Source: Alistipes sp. (GTDB lineage Bacteria > Bacteroidota > Bacteroidia > Bacteroidales > Rikenellaceae). From it: a stretch of 61,783 bases of DNA. The translations under genes were made by a program, and so were the position numbers. This document shows positions 16,189 through 25,929 of this stretch, one piece after another. The stretch spans positions 1 through 61,783 of the forward strand of contig JAFXLG010000028.1 in NCBI GenBank assembly GCA_017531305.1, in the 5' to 3' direction. How positions within the stretch are numbered: position 1 is the stretch's first letter; every line of letters begins with the position of its first letter. The notes under the pieces are model-generated. The model did not search any database. It saw only the letters and a program-made list of their open reading frames with translations, and was not told the DNA's origin.

Positions 16189-18360
16189 ATGATGTTGCTT
16201 AGAAAAGTGATTATGGCTCTTGCGTTGCTCCTGCCTTTGGGTGTAGGAGCAGGGAATATCGTGCCTGAGCCAAAGAGGATAGAGAAAAGGGGCGAAGCAT
16301 TTACCATACTAACAACAACTAAGATTACACACTCCGAAAAGCTACGCCCCTTAGCCGATTATCTTACGAAGTTCCTTCCTTTAACTACTCAGTCAGCAAA
16401 CGAAGCCGAGGGCGGAGTTATTGCCTTAGGGGAAGAAAAAAATTTAGCTGCCGAGGAGTATCGCCTGACTATCGGCAAGGAGGGCATGCGGATCGTGGGT
16501 GGCTCGTATGCAGGCGTGCATTGCGGTGTGGAGACCTTTTTGCAGCTGTTGCCCTCGGAGGTCTATGGCGGAGAGATCAGGCTGCCCATCGTGGTGGGCG
16601 GATGCTTGGTGGAGGATAGTCCCCGATTCTCATATCGAGGTTTCATGCTCGATGTCTGCCGTACTTGGATCGAGGTGGAGGAGCTGAAAGCCTTTATCGA
16701 AAATCTGGCACACCATAAAATCAATAAGCTACATCTCCATCTCTCGGACGATGAGGGTTGGCGTATCGAGATCAAGTCGCATCCCGAGCTTACCGAGGTG
16801 GGAGGTTTTCGTGGCGTAGGCTCTCCCGTTGCGGCACGTTATGGCGAGTGGGATAAACGCTATGGCGGATTCTACACTCAGGAGCAGATGCGTCAGGTGG
16901 TGGAGTATGCCGCGGTGAGGGGCATCGAGATCATCCCTGAGATTGATCTGCCTGGTCATAGTCACAATCTGGCGAGGGTGCATCCCGAAGTGTTGTGTGA
17001 CTATACGCCCGGTTTGAAGGCTTCGGACGGTTACGATACGCGCAATGTCATGTGTGTGGCTAAGGAGTCGAATTATGCCTTGTTGGATGACGTTTTGCGC
17101 GAGGTGGCGGAGATCTTCCCTTCGTCACATATCCATATCGGTGGCGATGAGGTCTCTACAGCTCAGTGGATGAAGTGTCCCGACTGCAAGGCTCTGATGG
17201 CAAAGCATGGCATGACTCAGGGCGAGCAGTTGCAGGCTCACTTCATGAATCGCGTGGCAAAGATCGTAGAGAAATATGGCAAACAACCCAGCGTCTGGAA
17301 CGAGGCTATCAATTCGGGCGATATGAGCCACAAGGCGCAGGTCTATGGCTGGAAGGATGTTGCCGCCTGCCGTAAATCGGCAAGCGAGGGTTACTCTACG
17401 GTGGTGATGCCTGGAGCATTCTTCTATTTCGATATGCGTCAGACTCCACGCGAGCATGGTCACGATTGGGCGGGGATATTTGACGCTCGCAAGACCTTGT
17501 CGTTTGACTTTAAGGAGCAGGGCTTTACTAAGGAGGAGATGGCTCATGTGGTGGGAGTGCAGGGCGCATTCTGGAGCGAAGCCTACATCTCGCATCGCCA
17601 TACGGAGTATAACTACCTCGAATATCAGGTCTATCCACGTATCTGCGCTCTGAGTCAGTTGGCGTGGTGTGGCGCGGGCGGCGAGTGGAGTGAGTTCTAT
17701 TCCACACTCGTGCAGAGCCATTATAGCCGCATGGTAGCTATGGGTATTGATTTTCGCCTCTTCCCACCAGTGGTGAGTCATCAGGATGGTGTGCTGAGTG
17801 CCAAAAGCGATGATAAGAGTCACATCTACTATAAAATTGTAGGCTCTGCCGAGGAGCATCTCTATACCGAGCCGATCAAAACCGATAAGCCTGCGCGTTA
17901 TGGTTTTTATAGCCGTTTTGGCGGGGCACGAAGCCCCGAAGCAGGCGTTAAGGCACACTTCAGAGTGCTTCAGCCTAAGGTGAAGATCACCTCTTCGATC
18001 GAGGCGAGCGAGCGTTTCCCATTCAGCAATGCCGAGAGCTATGGTCGTATCTCTCGTACGGCTCGCGTGGGGCGCGAGGGCGATTGGATTCTCTACACCT
18101 TCGAGCAGGCGGTGTCGTGTCGCCGTATGGAGGTGCGTACGGGTAATCTGCAGTTGCCGCGATTCATCTTCAATGCTGGCTATATGGAGCTGAGCTATGA
18201 CGGTAAGAATTTCAGCCGTGTGTGCGATCTAAAGTGCGGTGGCGGCGTGATCGAGAATCCGCCGAAGCCTATCAAGGCGGTACGAATCATCTGCACTGAG
18301 AGTGGCAACGGAGCCGATTTTGTAACTATCCAAGCCCCGATAGTATATCCTAAATTGTAA
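16189..18360 (+). CDS. Beta-N-acetylhexosaminidase, GH20 family
   Basis: A 723-residue secreted enzyme. Signal peptide 1-22; a GH20b-like N-terminal domain to about residue 145; then the catalytic barrel beginning at YRGFMLDVCRTW. HLHLSDDEGWR and HIGGDEV are family signatures, with the catalytic pair Asp320-Glu321. After the barrel (ending ~residue 510) lies a C-terminal region with a strand set resembling a discoidin-like carbohydrate-binding domain. It releases terminal GlcNAc or GalNAc from host or microbial glycans in the periplasm. It is coupled to ispE and a LOG-family gene rather than to a SusC/SusD locus. Confidence 0.93.
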   Translation: MMLLRKVIMALALLLPLGVGAGNIVPEPKRIEKRGEAFTILTTTKITHSEKLRPLADYLTKFLPLTTQSANEAEGGVIALGEEKNLAAEEYRLTIGKEGMRIVGGSYAGVHCGVETFLQLLPSEVYGGEIRLPIVVGGCLVEDSPRFSYRGFMLDVCRTWIEVEELKAFIENLAHHKINKLHLHLSDDEGWRIEIKSHPELTEVGGFRGVGSPVAARYGEWDKRYGGFYTQEQMRQVVEYAAVRGIEIIPEIDLPGHSHNLARVHPEVLCDYTPGLKASDGYDTRNVMCVAKESNYALLDDVLREVAEIFPSSHIHIGGDEVSTAQWMKCPDCKALMAKHGMTQGEQLQAHFMNRVAKIVEKYGKQPSVWNEAINSGDMSHKAQVYGWKDVAACRKSASEGYSTVVMPGAFFYFDMRQTPREHGHDWAGIFDARKTLSFDFKEQGFTKEEMAHVVGVQGAFWSEAYISHRHTEYNYLEYQVYPRICALSQLAWCGAGGEWSEFYSTLVQSHYSRMVAMGIDFRLFPPVVSHQDGVLSAKSDDKSHIYYKIVGSAEEHLYTEPIKTDKPARYGFYSRFGGARSPEAGVKAHFRVLQPKVKITSSIEASERFPFSNAESYGRISRTARVGREGDWILYTFEQAVSCRRMEVRTGNLQLPRFIFNAGYMELSYDGKNFSRVCDLKCGGGVIENPPKPIKAVRIICTESGNGADFVTIQAPIVYPKL

Positions 18361-18366
18361 TCTGAT

Positions 18367-19491
18367 ATGGAGCAGAATTATCATGAGGTGGAGTCGCAAG
18401 CCTCTCTCAGAGAACTGATGTTGCAAGGGGGCGTTGTGCGTAGACAAGCGTTTCAGAATCTGGATTTTACGCGCGAGTCCGTCAGCGAGGATCTCGCGTT
18501 TGAGGAGTGCATCTTTTTGGGGTGCGCGCTGCCTCAGAGCGTAAAGGAACGTATCGCCGAGAGTTGTTACATCTTTCCGCGTATGGAGAGCGAGTATAAT
18601 CCTTTTCGTAGCAAGCTATATTCTGCTCAGGAACTATATGCGGGATTCGATCGCTTCAGTCCCGAAAGTTACGAAGATACATTCGACAGCAGAGTCTATA
18701 AGTGCTATATGCGCTATGGTCGCCAGACCAGAGATATCAGCCGTACGCTGATGCGCACCCTGCACGACCACTCGATCACAAATGCTCTGAACGATATGAT
18801 CGGTGAGTATGAGCCACGTCAGGTGGTGGCGGTTATGGGTGGTCATGCCATGAGGCGCGATGAAGGTCGTTATCTGGATATAGCCCATATCAGCAAGTCG
18901 CTCACCGAGCGCGGTCTGCTCATCATAAGCGGAGGAGGTCCTGGGGCTATGGAGGCTGCCCACTTGGGAGCATGGATGGCAGGCAGGGAGGATGAAGAGT
19001 TGTGCGAGGCAGTCAGATTCTTGTCATCAGCACCATCCTATAAGGATCGCCAGTGGCTGAGCCTTTCGTTCAAGGTCATGGAGCGTTATCCGCGCCGAGA
19101 GTCGTTCCGCAGCATCGGAATCCCGACATGGTTCTACGGACACGAGCCTGCCACACCTTTTGCCAGCCACATAGCCAAATATTTTGACAACAGCATCCGC
19201 GAAGATGGACTCTTGGCATTGGCTAAGGGCGGTGTGATCTATTCGCCTGGAAGTGCTGGCACTATGCAGGAGATTTTTCAGGATGCGGCGCAGAATCATT
19301 ATCTCACCTTTGATATTGCCTCGCCCATGGTCTTTTTGGGTAGGGAGTATTGGGCGGAGCAGATGCCCATATACGATCTTTTGCAGCGTCTGCAGGAGCA
19401 GGGACGTTACCAGAATCTCAAGCTTATGCTTGCAGATGAGTGGGAAGAGGTGGTGCGCCGTATAGAGCGTTTTTCTATTTCGGGAGAGTAG
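18367..19491 (+). CDS. LOG-family nucleotide-processing protein (PpnN-like)
   Basis: A 374-residue cytosolic protein. GGGPGAMEAAHLGAW from residue 189 and SPGSAGTMQE at 293-302 correspond to the two nucleotide-binding motifs of the LOG/lysine decarboxylase-like fold. The size and extra N-terminal region match the larger PpnN (YgdH) type, which cleaves purine and pyrimidine nucleoside 5'-monophosphates to base and ribose 5-phosphate, rather than the short cytokinin-activating LOG enzymes. The gene starts 6 nt after the GH20 stop and closes the four-gene operon. Substrate is inferred from the family. Confidence 0.8.
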   Translation: MEQNYHEVESQASLRELMLQGGVVRRQAFQNLDFTRESVSEDLAFEECIFLGCALPQSVKERIAESCYIFPRMESEYNPFRSKLYSAQELYAGFDRFSPESYEDTFDSRVYKCYMRYGRQTRDISRTLMRTLHDHSITNALNDMIGEYEPRQVVAVMGGHAMRRDEGRYLDIAHISKSLTERGLLIISGGGPGAMEAAHLGAWMAGREDEELCEAVRFLSSAPSYKDRQWLSLSFKVMERYPRRESFRSIGIPTWFYGHEPATPFASHIAKYFDNSIREDGLLALAKGGVIYSPGSAGTMQEIFQDAAQNHYLTFDIASPMVFLGREYWAEQMPIYDLLQRLQEQGRYQNLKLMLADEWEEVVRRIERFSISGE

Positions 19492-19581
19492 AATCTTCTG
19501 TCTGTGGCTCTTGCGGCACTCGGCTTTGCATATTTTAGTCCCAAAAATATTCTAATTCGTTATTAATTTACGGTTTTTTCG

Positions 19582-19589
19582 TATATTTG
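19582..19589 (+). promoter_or_regulatory. Putative -7 element (TAtaTTTG)
   Basis: Perfect TAnnTTTG match 72 bp upstream of the FAD oxidoreductase start, in the 170-bp gap after the LOG gene. The upstream T-rich stretch may hold the -33 element. Confidence 0.55.
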
Positions 19590-19661
19590 CTATTGCTCAA
19601 AGTGTGACCATACGTTTTGAGCCGAGGAAAAGGCAGATAATAATTCTAAAAAAATATAACT

Positions 19662-21575
19662 ATGAAGACCTTGAGACTTCTCTCTTTTGCTATCGTCACA
19701 TTGTTTGTGATGAGTTGCTCAGCTCCCGAAAAGGATATCTTTTTCGAGGCAGAATCTATGGCTGACCACGGTGGTTGGGTGTTGGATGATCAATCTATGA
19801 CGCAGATGGGTTCTCCATATCTGATGGCTCACGGTATGGGTGAAGTGGTAGCCGATGCATCGACAGTAATCAATGTCGAGCAAGCGGGACGTTATCATTT
19901 GTGGGTACGTACACGCGATTGGACAGCTCGTTGGGATAAGGAGGAGTCGGCAGGTCAGTTCCAAGTGCTCGTAAACGGCAAGGCAGTCAAGACCACCTTC
20001 GGTACTGAGGATGAGAATTGGCATTGGCAGGATGGCGGTATGGTAAGCCTCAAGGCAGGCGAGAATACCATAGCTCTGCACGACCTGACAGGCTTCAATG
20101 GTCGTTGTGATGCTATCTATTTTGCTGCCGATAAGTCGTTTGTGCCTCCCGTTGGTGAGGCTTTGGCTTCGTTCCGCCGCGAGAAGACTCAGATGCCAGC
20201 CGAGCCAGAGCTCAAGGGCGAATACGACTTGGTGGTTGTCGGTGGCGGTATTGCAGGATGTACCGCTGCGGTGAGTGCTGCACGTCTGGGCTGTAAGGTT
20301 GCCGTAGTACAGAACCGTTATGTCTTGGGAGGTAACAACTCGTCAGAGGTCAGAGTAGGTCTTTCAGGTCTTATCATGCAGAAGCCTTACGAGAATTTGG
20401 GTAATCTTGTGGATGAGTTGGGTGGTGTAGGTCACTGGACAAACCATGAGGCTCGCAAGAATCCTAATACCGAGCGTAGCCGTCAGATCTTGAAGATTTT
20501 GGAGAAGAATCCAGAGAAGATTCAGCACAATGCTGGTCCAAAGTCTAACTATGAGGATGAGAAGAAACTCAACCTTTTGCTCGCAGAGAAGAATATATCG
20601 TTGTTCTTGGGAGTACGTGTTATAGGCGTGGAGAAGTCGGGTAGCAAGATCACCGCAGTTGTAGGTCGAGATATCACTACAGGTAAGGATTATAAGTTCA
20701 AGGGAACGCTCTTCGCCGATTGTACGGGCGATGGCGATGTAGGTTATTTGGCAGGTGCCGACTACCGCATGGGTCGTGAGAGCAAGGCTGAGACAGGTGA
20801 GGATCGCGCTCCAGAGAAGGCAGACTCGCTGGTGATGGGTACATCTGTTCAGTGGTATGCCGAGCCTCAGAAGGAGAATTCTCCATTCCCAGAGTGTAGC
20901 TGGGCTGTAGAGTTCAACGAGAAGACATATTGCCCGCTGAGCCGTGGCGATTGGGATTGGGAGGCAGGTCTGAATGACAATCAGATCACCGAGATCGAGT
21001 ATATCCGCGACTATGCTTTGCGTGCCGTATATGGTAACTGGGATTATCTGAAGAATCGCAGTCCTAAGCGCGAGGAGTATGCCAAGCATAAGTTGCAGTG
21101 GGTAGCATATATCGGCGGTAAGCGCGAGTCACGCCGCTTGATGGGAGATGTGGTATTGAAGGAGCAGGATATTGTTCAGGCACGAAAGTATGATGATGCT
21201 TCGTTTACTACTACATGGGGTGTCGACCTGCACTATCCTAAGCAGATCGAGGGTTTTAGCGAGGAACCATTCCGTTCATATTGCGATGTCCTCGACATCA
21301 AGCCTTACGCCGTACCTTATCGTTGCCTCTATTCGCGTAATGTGGAGAACCTCTTCATGGCGGGACGTAACATCAGCGTAACTCACGTAGCGTTGGGTAC
21401 TGTGCGCGTGATGCGTACAGGCGGCATGATGGGTGAGGTTGTCGGTATGGCGGCTTCGATCTGTAAGGAGCATGGCGTATTGCCACGTGGTGTATATCAG
21501 AAACATCTGCCTGAGCTTAAGAGCCTGATGCAGAAGGGTGTGGGTACACTTGGATTCCCCGAGGCAGATAAATAA
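19662..21575 (+). CDS. Secreted FAD-dependent oxidoreductase with N-terminal carbohydrate-binding-like domain
   Basis: A 637-residue lipoprotein (lipobox Cys19, FVMSC). Residues ~28-160 form a beta-sandwich of the kind found in carbohydrate-binding modules (FEAESM start, HLWVRTRDW). The dinucleotide fold follows, VVVGGGIAGCTAA with its glycines at ~194-199, and the FAD_oxidored pattern includes LGGNNSSEVRVG, ADCTGDGDV and a C-terminal MAGRNISVTH loop. Such enzymes probably oxidise sugar hydroxyls outside the cytoplasm, as in redox-assisted glycan cleavage. Substrate unknown. The stop is 19 nt before mazG. Confidence 0.8.
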   Translation: MKTLRLLSFAIVTLFVMSCSAPEKDIFFEAESMADHGGWVLDDQSMTQMGSPYLMAHGMGEVVADASTVINVEQAGRYHLWVRTRDWTARWDKEESAGQFQVLVNGKAVKTTFGTEDENWHWQDGGMVSLKAGENTIALHDLTGFNGRCDAIYFAADKSFVPPVGEALASFRREKTQMPAEPELKGEYDLVVVGGGIAGCTAAVSAARLGCKVAVVQNRYVLGGNNSSEVRVGLSGLIMQKPYENLGNLVDELGGVGHWTNHEARKNPNTERSRQILKILEKNPEKIQHNAGPKSNYEDEKKLNLLLAEKNISLFLGVRVIGVEKSGSKITAVVGRDITTGKDYKFKGTLFADCTGDGDVGYLAGADYRMGRESKAETGEDRAPEKADSLVMGTSVQWYAEPQKENSPFPECSWAVEFNEKTYCPLSRGDWDWEAGLNDNQITEIEYIRDYALRAVYGNWDYLKNRSPKREEYAKHKLQWVAYIGGKRESRRLMGDVVLKEQDIVQARKYDDASFTTTWGVDLHYPKQIEGFSEEPFRSYCDVLDIKPYAVPYRCLYSRNVENLFMAGRNISVTHVALGTVRVMRTGGMMGEVVGMAASICKEHGVLPRGVYQKHLPELKSLMQKGVGTLGFPEADK

Positions 21576-21594
21576 TGTTTAACGAAATATAGCA

Positions 21595-22371
21595 ATGCAA
21601 AATAAACTAAAAGCGGCGGAACGATTGTTGGAGGTGATGGATACCCTCCGCCAGAAGTGTCCGTGGGATCGAGAGCAGACCTTCACCTCGCTTAGAAACA
21701 ACACCATCGAGGAGATGTACGAGCTGGTGGATGCCATTGCCGATGAGAATATGGAGGGCATCAAGGAGGAGTTGGGCGACCTGCTTCTGCATGTGGTCTT
21801 CTACTCTAAGCTCGGCGAAGAGGTGGGAGCCTTCAACTTTGGCGATGTGGCGAATGCCGAGTGTGATAAACTTATCTATCGCCATCCCCATGTCTATAGC
21901 GATATCCACGCCTCTACTCCCGATGAGGTGATGAAGAATTGGGAAGAGCTTAAGCTTCGCAAAAAGAAGCGTCAGGGCGGTATCTTGGGTGGCGTGCCAC
22001 GTTCATTGCCAGCCATGGTGAAGGCTTATCGCGTGGGCGAGAAGGCTGCCAGCGCGGGTTTCGATTGGGAGCAGAAAGAGGATGTATGGGCTAAGGTCAA
22101 GGAGGAGATTGCAGAGATCGAGGCTGAGATGGCTCGTGGCGATAAGCAGCGTACCGAGGAGGAGGTGGGCGACCTGTTCTTTGCTCTGATCAATATGTGT
22201 CGCCTGTATGGCATCGACCCTGAGTTGGCGTTGGAGAAGACCAATAAGAAGTTTATCTCTCGCTTCCAGCACATGGAGGCAGAGGCGGGCGATAAGATTC
22301 TGAGCCAGATGAATGCCGAGGAGCTGGATGAGCTTTGGCGTTCGGCAAAGAAGGCGGAGGCTTCGGCATAA
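21595..22371 (+). CDS. mazG: Nucleoside triphosphate pyrophosphohydrolase MazG
   Basis: A 258-residue enzyme with two tandem MazG domains. The first has CPWD followed by EEMYELVDA and EELGDLLLHV; the second has EIAEIEAEM and EEVGDLFFALIN. The paired E-x-x-E/E-x-x-D sets bind Mg. It hydrolyses NTPs or dNTPs to monophosphates and pyrophosphate, cleaning up aberrant nucleotides and possibly lowering ppGpp. Length equals the usual two-domain form. The ATG at 21595 gives the standard N-terminus before the MDTLRQKCPWD block. Confidence 0.94.
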   Translation: MQNKLKAAERLLEVMDTLRQKCPWDREQTFTSLRNNTIEEMYELVDAIADENMEGIKEELGDLLLHVVFYSKLGEEVGAFNFGDVANAECDKLIYRHPHVYSDIHASTPDEVMKNWEELKLRKKKRQGGILGGVPRSLPAMVKAYRVGEKAASAGFDWEQKEDVWAKVKEEIAEIEAEMARGDKQRTEEEVGDLFFALINMCRLYGIDPELALEKTNKKFISRFQHMEAEAGDKILSQMNAEELDELWRSAKKAEASA

Positions 22372-22438
22372 GGAGTCTTTTCGGGGGTGAGTGACCGAGA
22401 GAGAGATTGTTTTTGAGGGTGATGTTGCAAAGGTGATT

Positions 22439-23689
22439 ATGAAAAGGATTATAGGTGTTGTAATTTTGGGGGCGGTTGTGGCGTTTGGTGCTTGCTCAAG
22501 GGCAAATGTGAGGAGTGCCGATAACGAAGATCCGCAAACCTCTCAGTTGATTCCTCGGAGCGAGCAGAAGCGTAATCTGCCTGAGCAGGCGATTGCGTTT
22601 GACTACTCGAATCATCTATATTTCGATGTCTTGTTGCGCGACTCTATCTCGGCAAGAATGATTTTCGATACGGGCAACACCAACTTGTTGATGGACACCA
22701 AGTTTTATAAAAAATACTTTGCGCCATCGGACAATTTGCAGCGAATAGTCATTCAAGGTTCTGGTAATAGTTTGGAAGCGGCATATCGCGATGTGGGCGA
22801 TTGGAGCTATAAAGTCGGCGAGCATAGCAAAACCGAGCAGGGTGCTGTGGTGATGGATTTGCGTAAAATTCTGGGCAACGAGGTTGACGGAATGTTCGGA
22901 ATGGAGTTTATGCGAGGTCGCAAGGTGGAGATTAATTATGCTGACGAGTATATGCTCATTGTCGGGCGTGATGAGCAACCATCTGAGGGCTATACCCGCA
23001 TCAAGTGTGAGAGCATAGACAAGCGTGGATCGAAGATCCTGATGCCGCTGAGCATTAAGCTAAACGACAAGATCTCGTTTGATGGGAAATTTATTGTGGA
23101 TCTCGGATCGAGTGGCGGCGTTAGTCTCAATAGCGGCGTGGCTGCAAAATTGGGCTTGAATAGAGCCCTGACAAATGTCAGAAAGAAGATATACGATACG
23201 GGTGGCGTAGGAGGCTCTCGCACAGATTATATCTTCAAGGCTAAAAGCATATCGGTCGGTGGCGTTGAGCTTGTCGATATGCGAGCGACCTTTTCGGGTA
23301 ATACTCAGGGCATTATGGCTAATAATGAGTATGCGGGAATTGTCGGCAATGCGTTTTTTGAACGTTTCGATGTGATTTTTGACTTTAAGCGAGGCGAGAT
23401 ATGGCTTCGACCTAACAGAAACTTCAATATTTCAGAGCAATATGATTCGGGCATGACTCTGACGCCACAGGATGAGGGCTGGGTTGTAAATGGCTTGATC
23501 GAGGGTGGTAATGCTCATCGGGCAGGGGTTCGGCGAGGAGATTTTATCACTTCGATAAACGGGCTCTCGCGTCAAAAGATTAGCTACAAGGCTCTCAAAA
23601 TGATGAATCGCTCGGCTGAGGAGTGGCGCGTTGTTGTAAAGCGAGGAGAGAGCAGCTCAGAGATTGAGTTTCGGAAGGAGAAGATTTAG
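22439..23689 (+). CDS. Retropepsin-like aspartyl protease with PDZ domain, lipoprotein
   Basis: A 416-residue lipoprotein (lipobox Cys19, AFGAC). Two half-domains each carry an aspartyl-protease loop: FDTGNTN with Asp77 and VDLGSSG with Asp221, so the active site is formed within one chain. A C-terminal PDZ domain lies at about 330-410 (GWVVNGLIEGG, GVRRGDFITSINGL). Families with this build are common in Bacteroidota and act in the periplasm; the target is unknown. Asp-Leu-Gly in the second loop is a mild departure from the usual DTG. The start at 22439 follows aaaggtg and begins the signal peptide; an earlier in-frame start would precede it with a charged stretch. Confidence 0.82.
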   Translation: MKRIIGVVILGAVVAFGACSRANVRSADNEDPQTSQLIPRSEQKRNLPEQAIAFDYSNHLYFDVLLRDSISARMIFDTGNTNLLMDTKFYKKYFAPSDNLQRIVIQGSGNSLEAAYRDVGDWSYKVGEHSKTEQGAVVMDLRKILGNEVDGMFGMEFMRGRKVEINYADEYMLIVGRDEQPSEGYTRIKCESIDKRGSKILMPLSIKLNDKISFDGKFIVDLGSSGGVSLNSGVAAKLGLNRALTNVRKKIYDTGGVGGSRTDYIFKAKSISVGGVELVDMRATFSGNTQGIMANNEYAGIVGNAFFERFDVIFDFKRGEIWLRPNRNFNISEQYDSGMTLTPQDEGWVVNGLIEGGNAHRAGVRRGDFITSINGLSRQKISYKALKMMNRSAEEWRVVVKRGESSSEIEFRKEKI

Positions 23690-23731
23690 AGTTAATTTAA
23701 GAGAAGATCATAATAATTTCGAAATAGAGAA

Positions 23732-24262
23732 ATGGCAATAATTAAAGAAGTAAGAGGACATAAACCCTCAATCGGTGAGAATACATTTTTGGCAGAGACT
23801 GCCGTAATCATTGGCGACACTACCATTGGTCGCGATTGCTCGATCTGGTTTGGAGCGGTGTTGCGTGGCGATGTAAATAAAATCACCATCGGGGACCGTA
23901 CCAACATTCAAGATGGTGCGGTGATCCACACCCTCTACGACAAATCGCCAAAGCCTTCGCAGACTCATATCGGTAACGATGTTTCGGTAGGTCACAATGC
24001 CACAATCCATGGCGCAACAATCGGCGACAGCGTGCTTATCGGCATGGGTGCAACAGTTTTGGATAATGCCGTAGTGCCAGAGGGATGTATCATCGCAGCC
24101 AACGCTTTGGTGTTGTCGGGTGCGCAGTTGGAGCCAAATTCGGTCTATGCGGGCGTACCTGCTAAGAAGGTCAAGGAGATCACTCCCGAACAGCGTGAGA
24201 CCATTGTTAAGCGTACGGCACGTGACTATCAACTTTATGCCTCATGGTATAAGGAGGAGTAG
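23732..24262 (+). CDS. Gamma-class carbonic anhydrase-like hexapeptide protein
   Basis: A 176-residue left-handed beta-helix protein with hexapeptide repeats (IGDTTIGRDCSIWFGAVL). The three zinc-ligand histidines of the gamma-carbonic anhydrase/YrdA family are present: VIHT near 66, SVGHNATIHG near 89 and 94. RGD at 45-47 is the usual family loop. It probably binds metal in the cytosol; many family members have no measurable anhydrase activity. It begins 42 nt after the protease gene. Confidence 0.9.
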   Translation: MAIIKEVRGHKPSIGENTFLAETAVIIGDTTIGRDCSIWFGAVLRGDVNKITIGDRTNIQDGAVIHTLYDKSPKPSQTHIGNDVSVGHNATIHGATIGDSVLIGMGATVLDNAVVPEGCIIAANALVLSGAQLEPNSVYAGVPAKKVKEITPEQRETIVKRTARDYQLYASWYKEE

Positions 24263-24490
24263 AATGTAGAATGTCTCTAACATGGTGATTTTGTCGTTAC
24301 GCTCGACCTCGAAATCCTCATTTACGCCCGAAGGTTAGAGACTCCAATCCTCGCCTACGGCTCGGTGGAGTGACGTTATATTAACAAGATTAAATCATAT
24401 ATTACCAAAATAATTTAGCCAGATTCAAACACCCTAAAACTCTGTCGCTGCCCGATTGAAGTTTCAGAAAATAATTAAAACTTTGTCGAG
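24263..24490. other. Intergenic gap holding a dispersed repeat element
   Basis: No gene is visible in these 228 bases. A segment at 24334-24374 (gttagagactccaatcctc, then ggctcggtggagtgac) recurs in diverged form at 32237-32279. The stretch just before (ggtgattttg...) resembles the start of the gap between mraY and murD at 39306. No clear promoter for the sensor kinase was found here. Confidence 0.45.
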
Positions 24491-25852
24491 ATGAACCTAC
24501 TAAGAAAACGACATTCAAGCCTTGTGCTGAACGTCCTTATTGCGATTGTTATCACCCTGACGGTGAACTTCTCGTATCTGTTGTCGATCATCGTGGAGCA
24601 GCGCGAGACATCGGGCGGACCTCAGCAGCAGGCGCAAGAGGTGGTAGTTCACGTTCGTCCCGAGGTGCGCGGGCAGTTGCATCTTTCGAAGGATGGCTAT
24701 GGCTATATCTTGTGCGGCACAGTGATTAATACGCCTCACGGAGAGGGGCGTGTAGACTCGATCTTTGTCTCTAACCGCAAGGCTCGTTGGTATAATCTGT
24801 GCGATGGCGATCAGATCGTCTGCAACTTCTTCCCGCCACGTGGCGATGCCAACCCTCAGTTGGATAAGGTGCTTGTGCAGAACGGCAACGAGATCCCTGC
24901 ACCAGTGATCTACGACCGCCCCAAGCGCAATCAGGACATGGCGGTGCAGATACTCTATTACTTTGCTCTGACTTTTGTCCTGCTCACGATCATGACCGTC
25001 AAGCTCGACCTGCACAATACCCACAACAAGACGCATTATATGCAGCGTGCTATGGCTGTTGTGGCGGTTACGGTGGCTTGCTACTTCATAGCTCCATTTA
25101 CCAATTGGCAGACAGGCAAGGTGATGATGATCTTCCAGATGAAGCCGATGATGATGGATTGGATGGTGATCCTAAAGTGTATCGTGGTGCTGGTGGTGGC
25201 AATCCTCTATGGTCGCATCTACACCCTCTTGTTTGAGCAGCGAAAGATCCTGTTGGAGAATGAGCAGTTGCGCACGGAGAATCTCCAGAATCAGTACAAC
25301 ATGCTCATGGGTCAGATCTCGCCTCACTTCTTCTTCAACTCGCTCAACTCGCTCTCGATGTTGGTGCGTGGCAAGGATGAGCAGAAGGCTTTAGAGTATA
25401 TCGACCAGCTCTCATATACCTTCCGTTACATAATCCAGAATGGACAAAACACCAAATCTACGTTGCATGACGAGATGGAGTTTGCGCGTGCCTATGGCGA
25501 GCTTTTCAAGGTGCGTTATGCCGACAAACTCTTCTTCGATGTGGATGTCGATGAGCGATATAACGAGTGGTTGTTGCCAGCCTTGACGCTCCAGCCTCTT
25601 ATCGGTAATGCCGTAAAGCACAACACCATCACACGCAAACATCCGTTCCATATCTCTATCCGCACCGAGGGCTCTACGCTCGTGGTGTCGAATCTCAAGT
25701 CGCCAAAGTTAGAGCCTGAGCCATCGACAGGCATCGGTTTGCAGAATCTCAGCTCGCGCTGGAGACTTATCGCTGGCACCGACATCGAGATTATAGACAA
25801 CGAGAAGGAGTTTATCGTCAGACTCCCATTGCAAAAACCATCAGAAGAGTAA
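24491..25852 (+). CDS. LytS-type sensor histidine kinase
   Basis: A 453-residue membrane kinase. A first membrane segment (~13-35), an extracytoplasmic domain of about 115 residues, then three more segments (~153-247) precede a short coiled coil and the His_kinase box. QISPHFFFNSL carries the probable phospho-His279, matching the QINPHFLFN motif of the LytS/YehU group. A HATPase domain follows (LTLQPLIGNAVKHN; STGIGLQNLSSRW). It should phosphorylate the LytTR regulator encoded 77 nt downstream. The signal sensed is unknown. Confidence 0.92.
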   Translation: MNLLRKRHSSLVLNVLIAIVITLTVNFSYLLSIIVEQRETSGGPQQQAQEVVVHVRPEVRGQLHLSKDGYGYILCGTVINTPHGEGRVDSIFVSNRKARWYNLCDGDQIVCNFFPPRGDANPQLDKVLVQNGNEIPAPVIYDRPKRNQDMAVQILYYFALTFVLLTIMTVKLDLHNTHNKTHYMQRAMAVVAVTVACYFIAPFTNWQTGKVMMIFQMKPMMMDWMVILKCIVVLVVAILYGRIYTLLFEQRKILLENEQLRTENLQNQYNMLMGQISPHFFFNSLNSLSMLVRGKDEQKALEYIDQLSYTFRYIIQNGQNTKSTLHDEMEFARAYGELFKVRYADKLFFDVDVDERYNEWLLPALTLQPLIGNAVKHNTITRKHPFHISIRTEGSTLVVSNLKSPKLEPEPSTGIGLQNLSSRWRLIAGTDIEIIDNEKEFIVRLPLQKPSEE

Positions 25853-25929
25853 AATGTTTTGAATTCTGATTCCCCTCGGTGGCATAATATATAATGTAGT
25901 ATGCCCGTTATATAAGAAAATGTAAGCAG

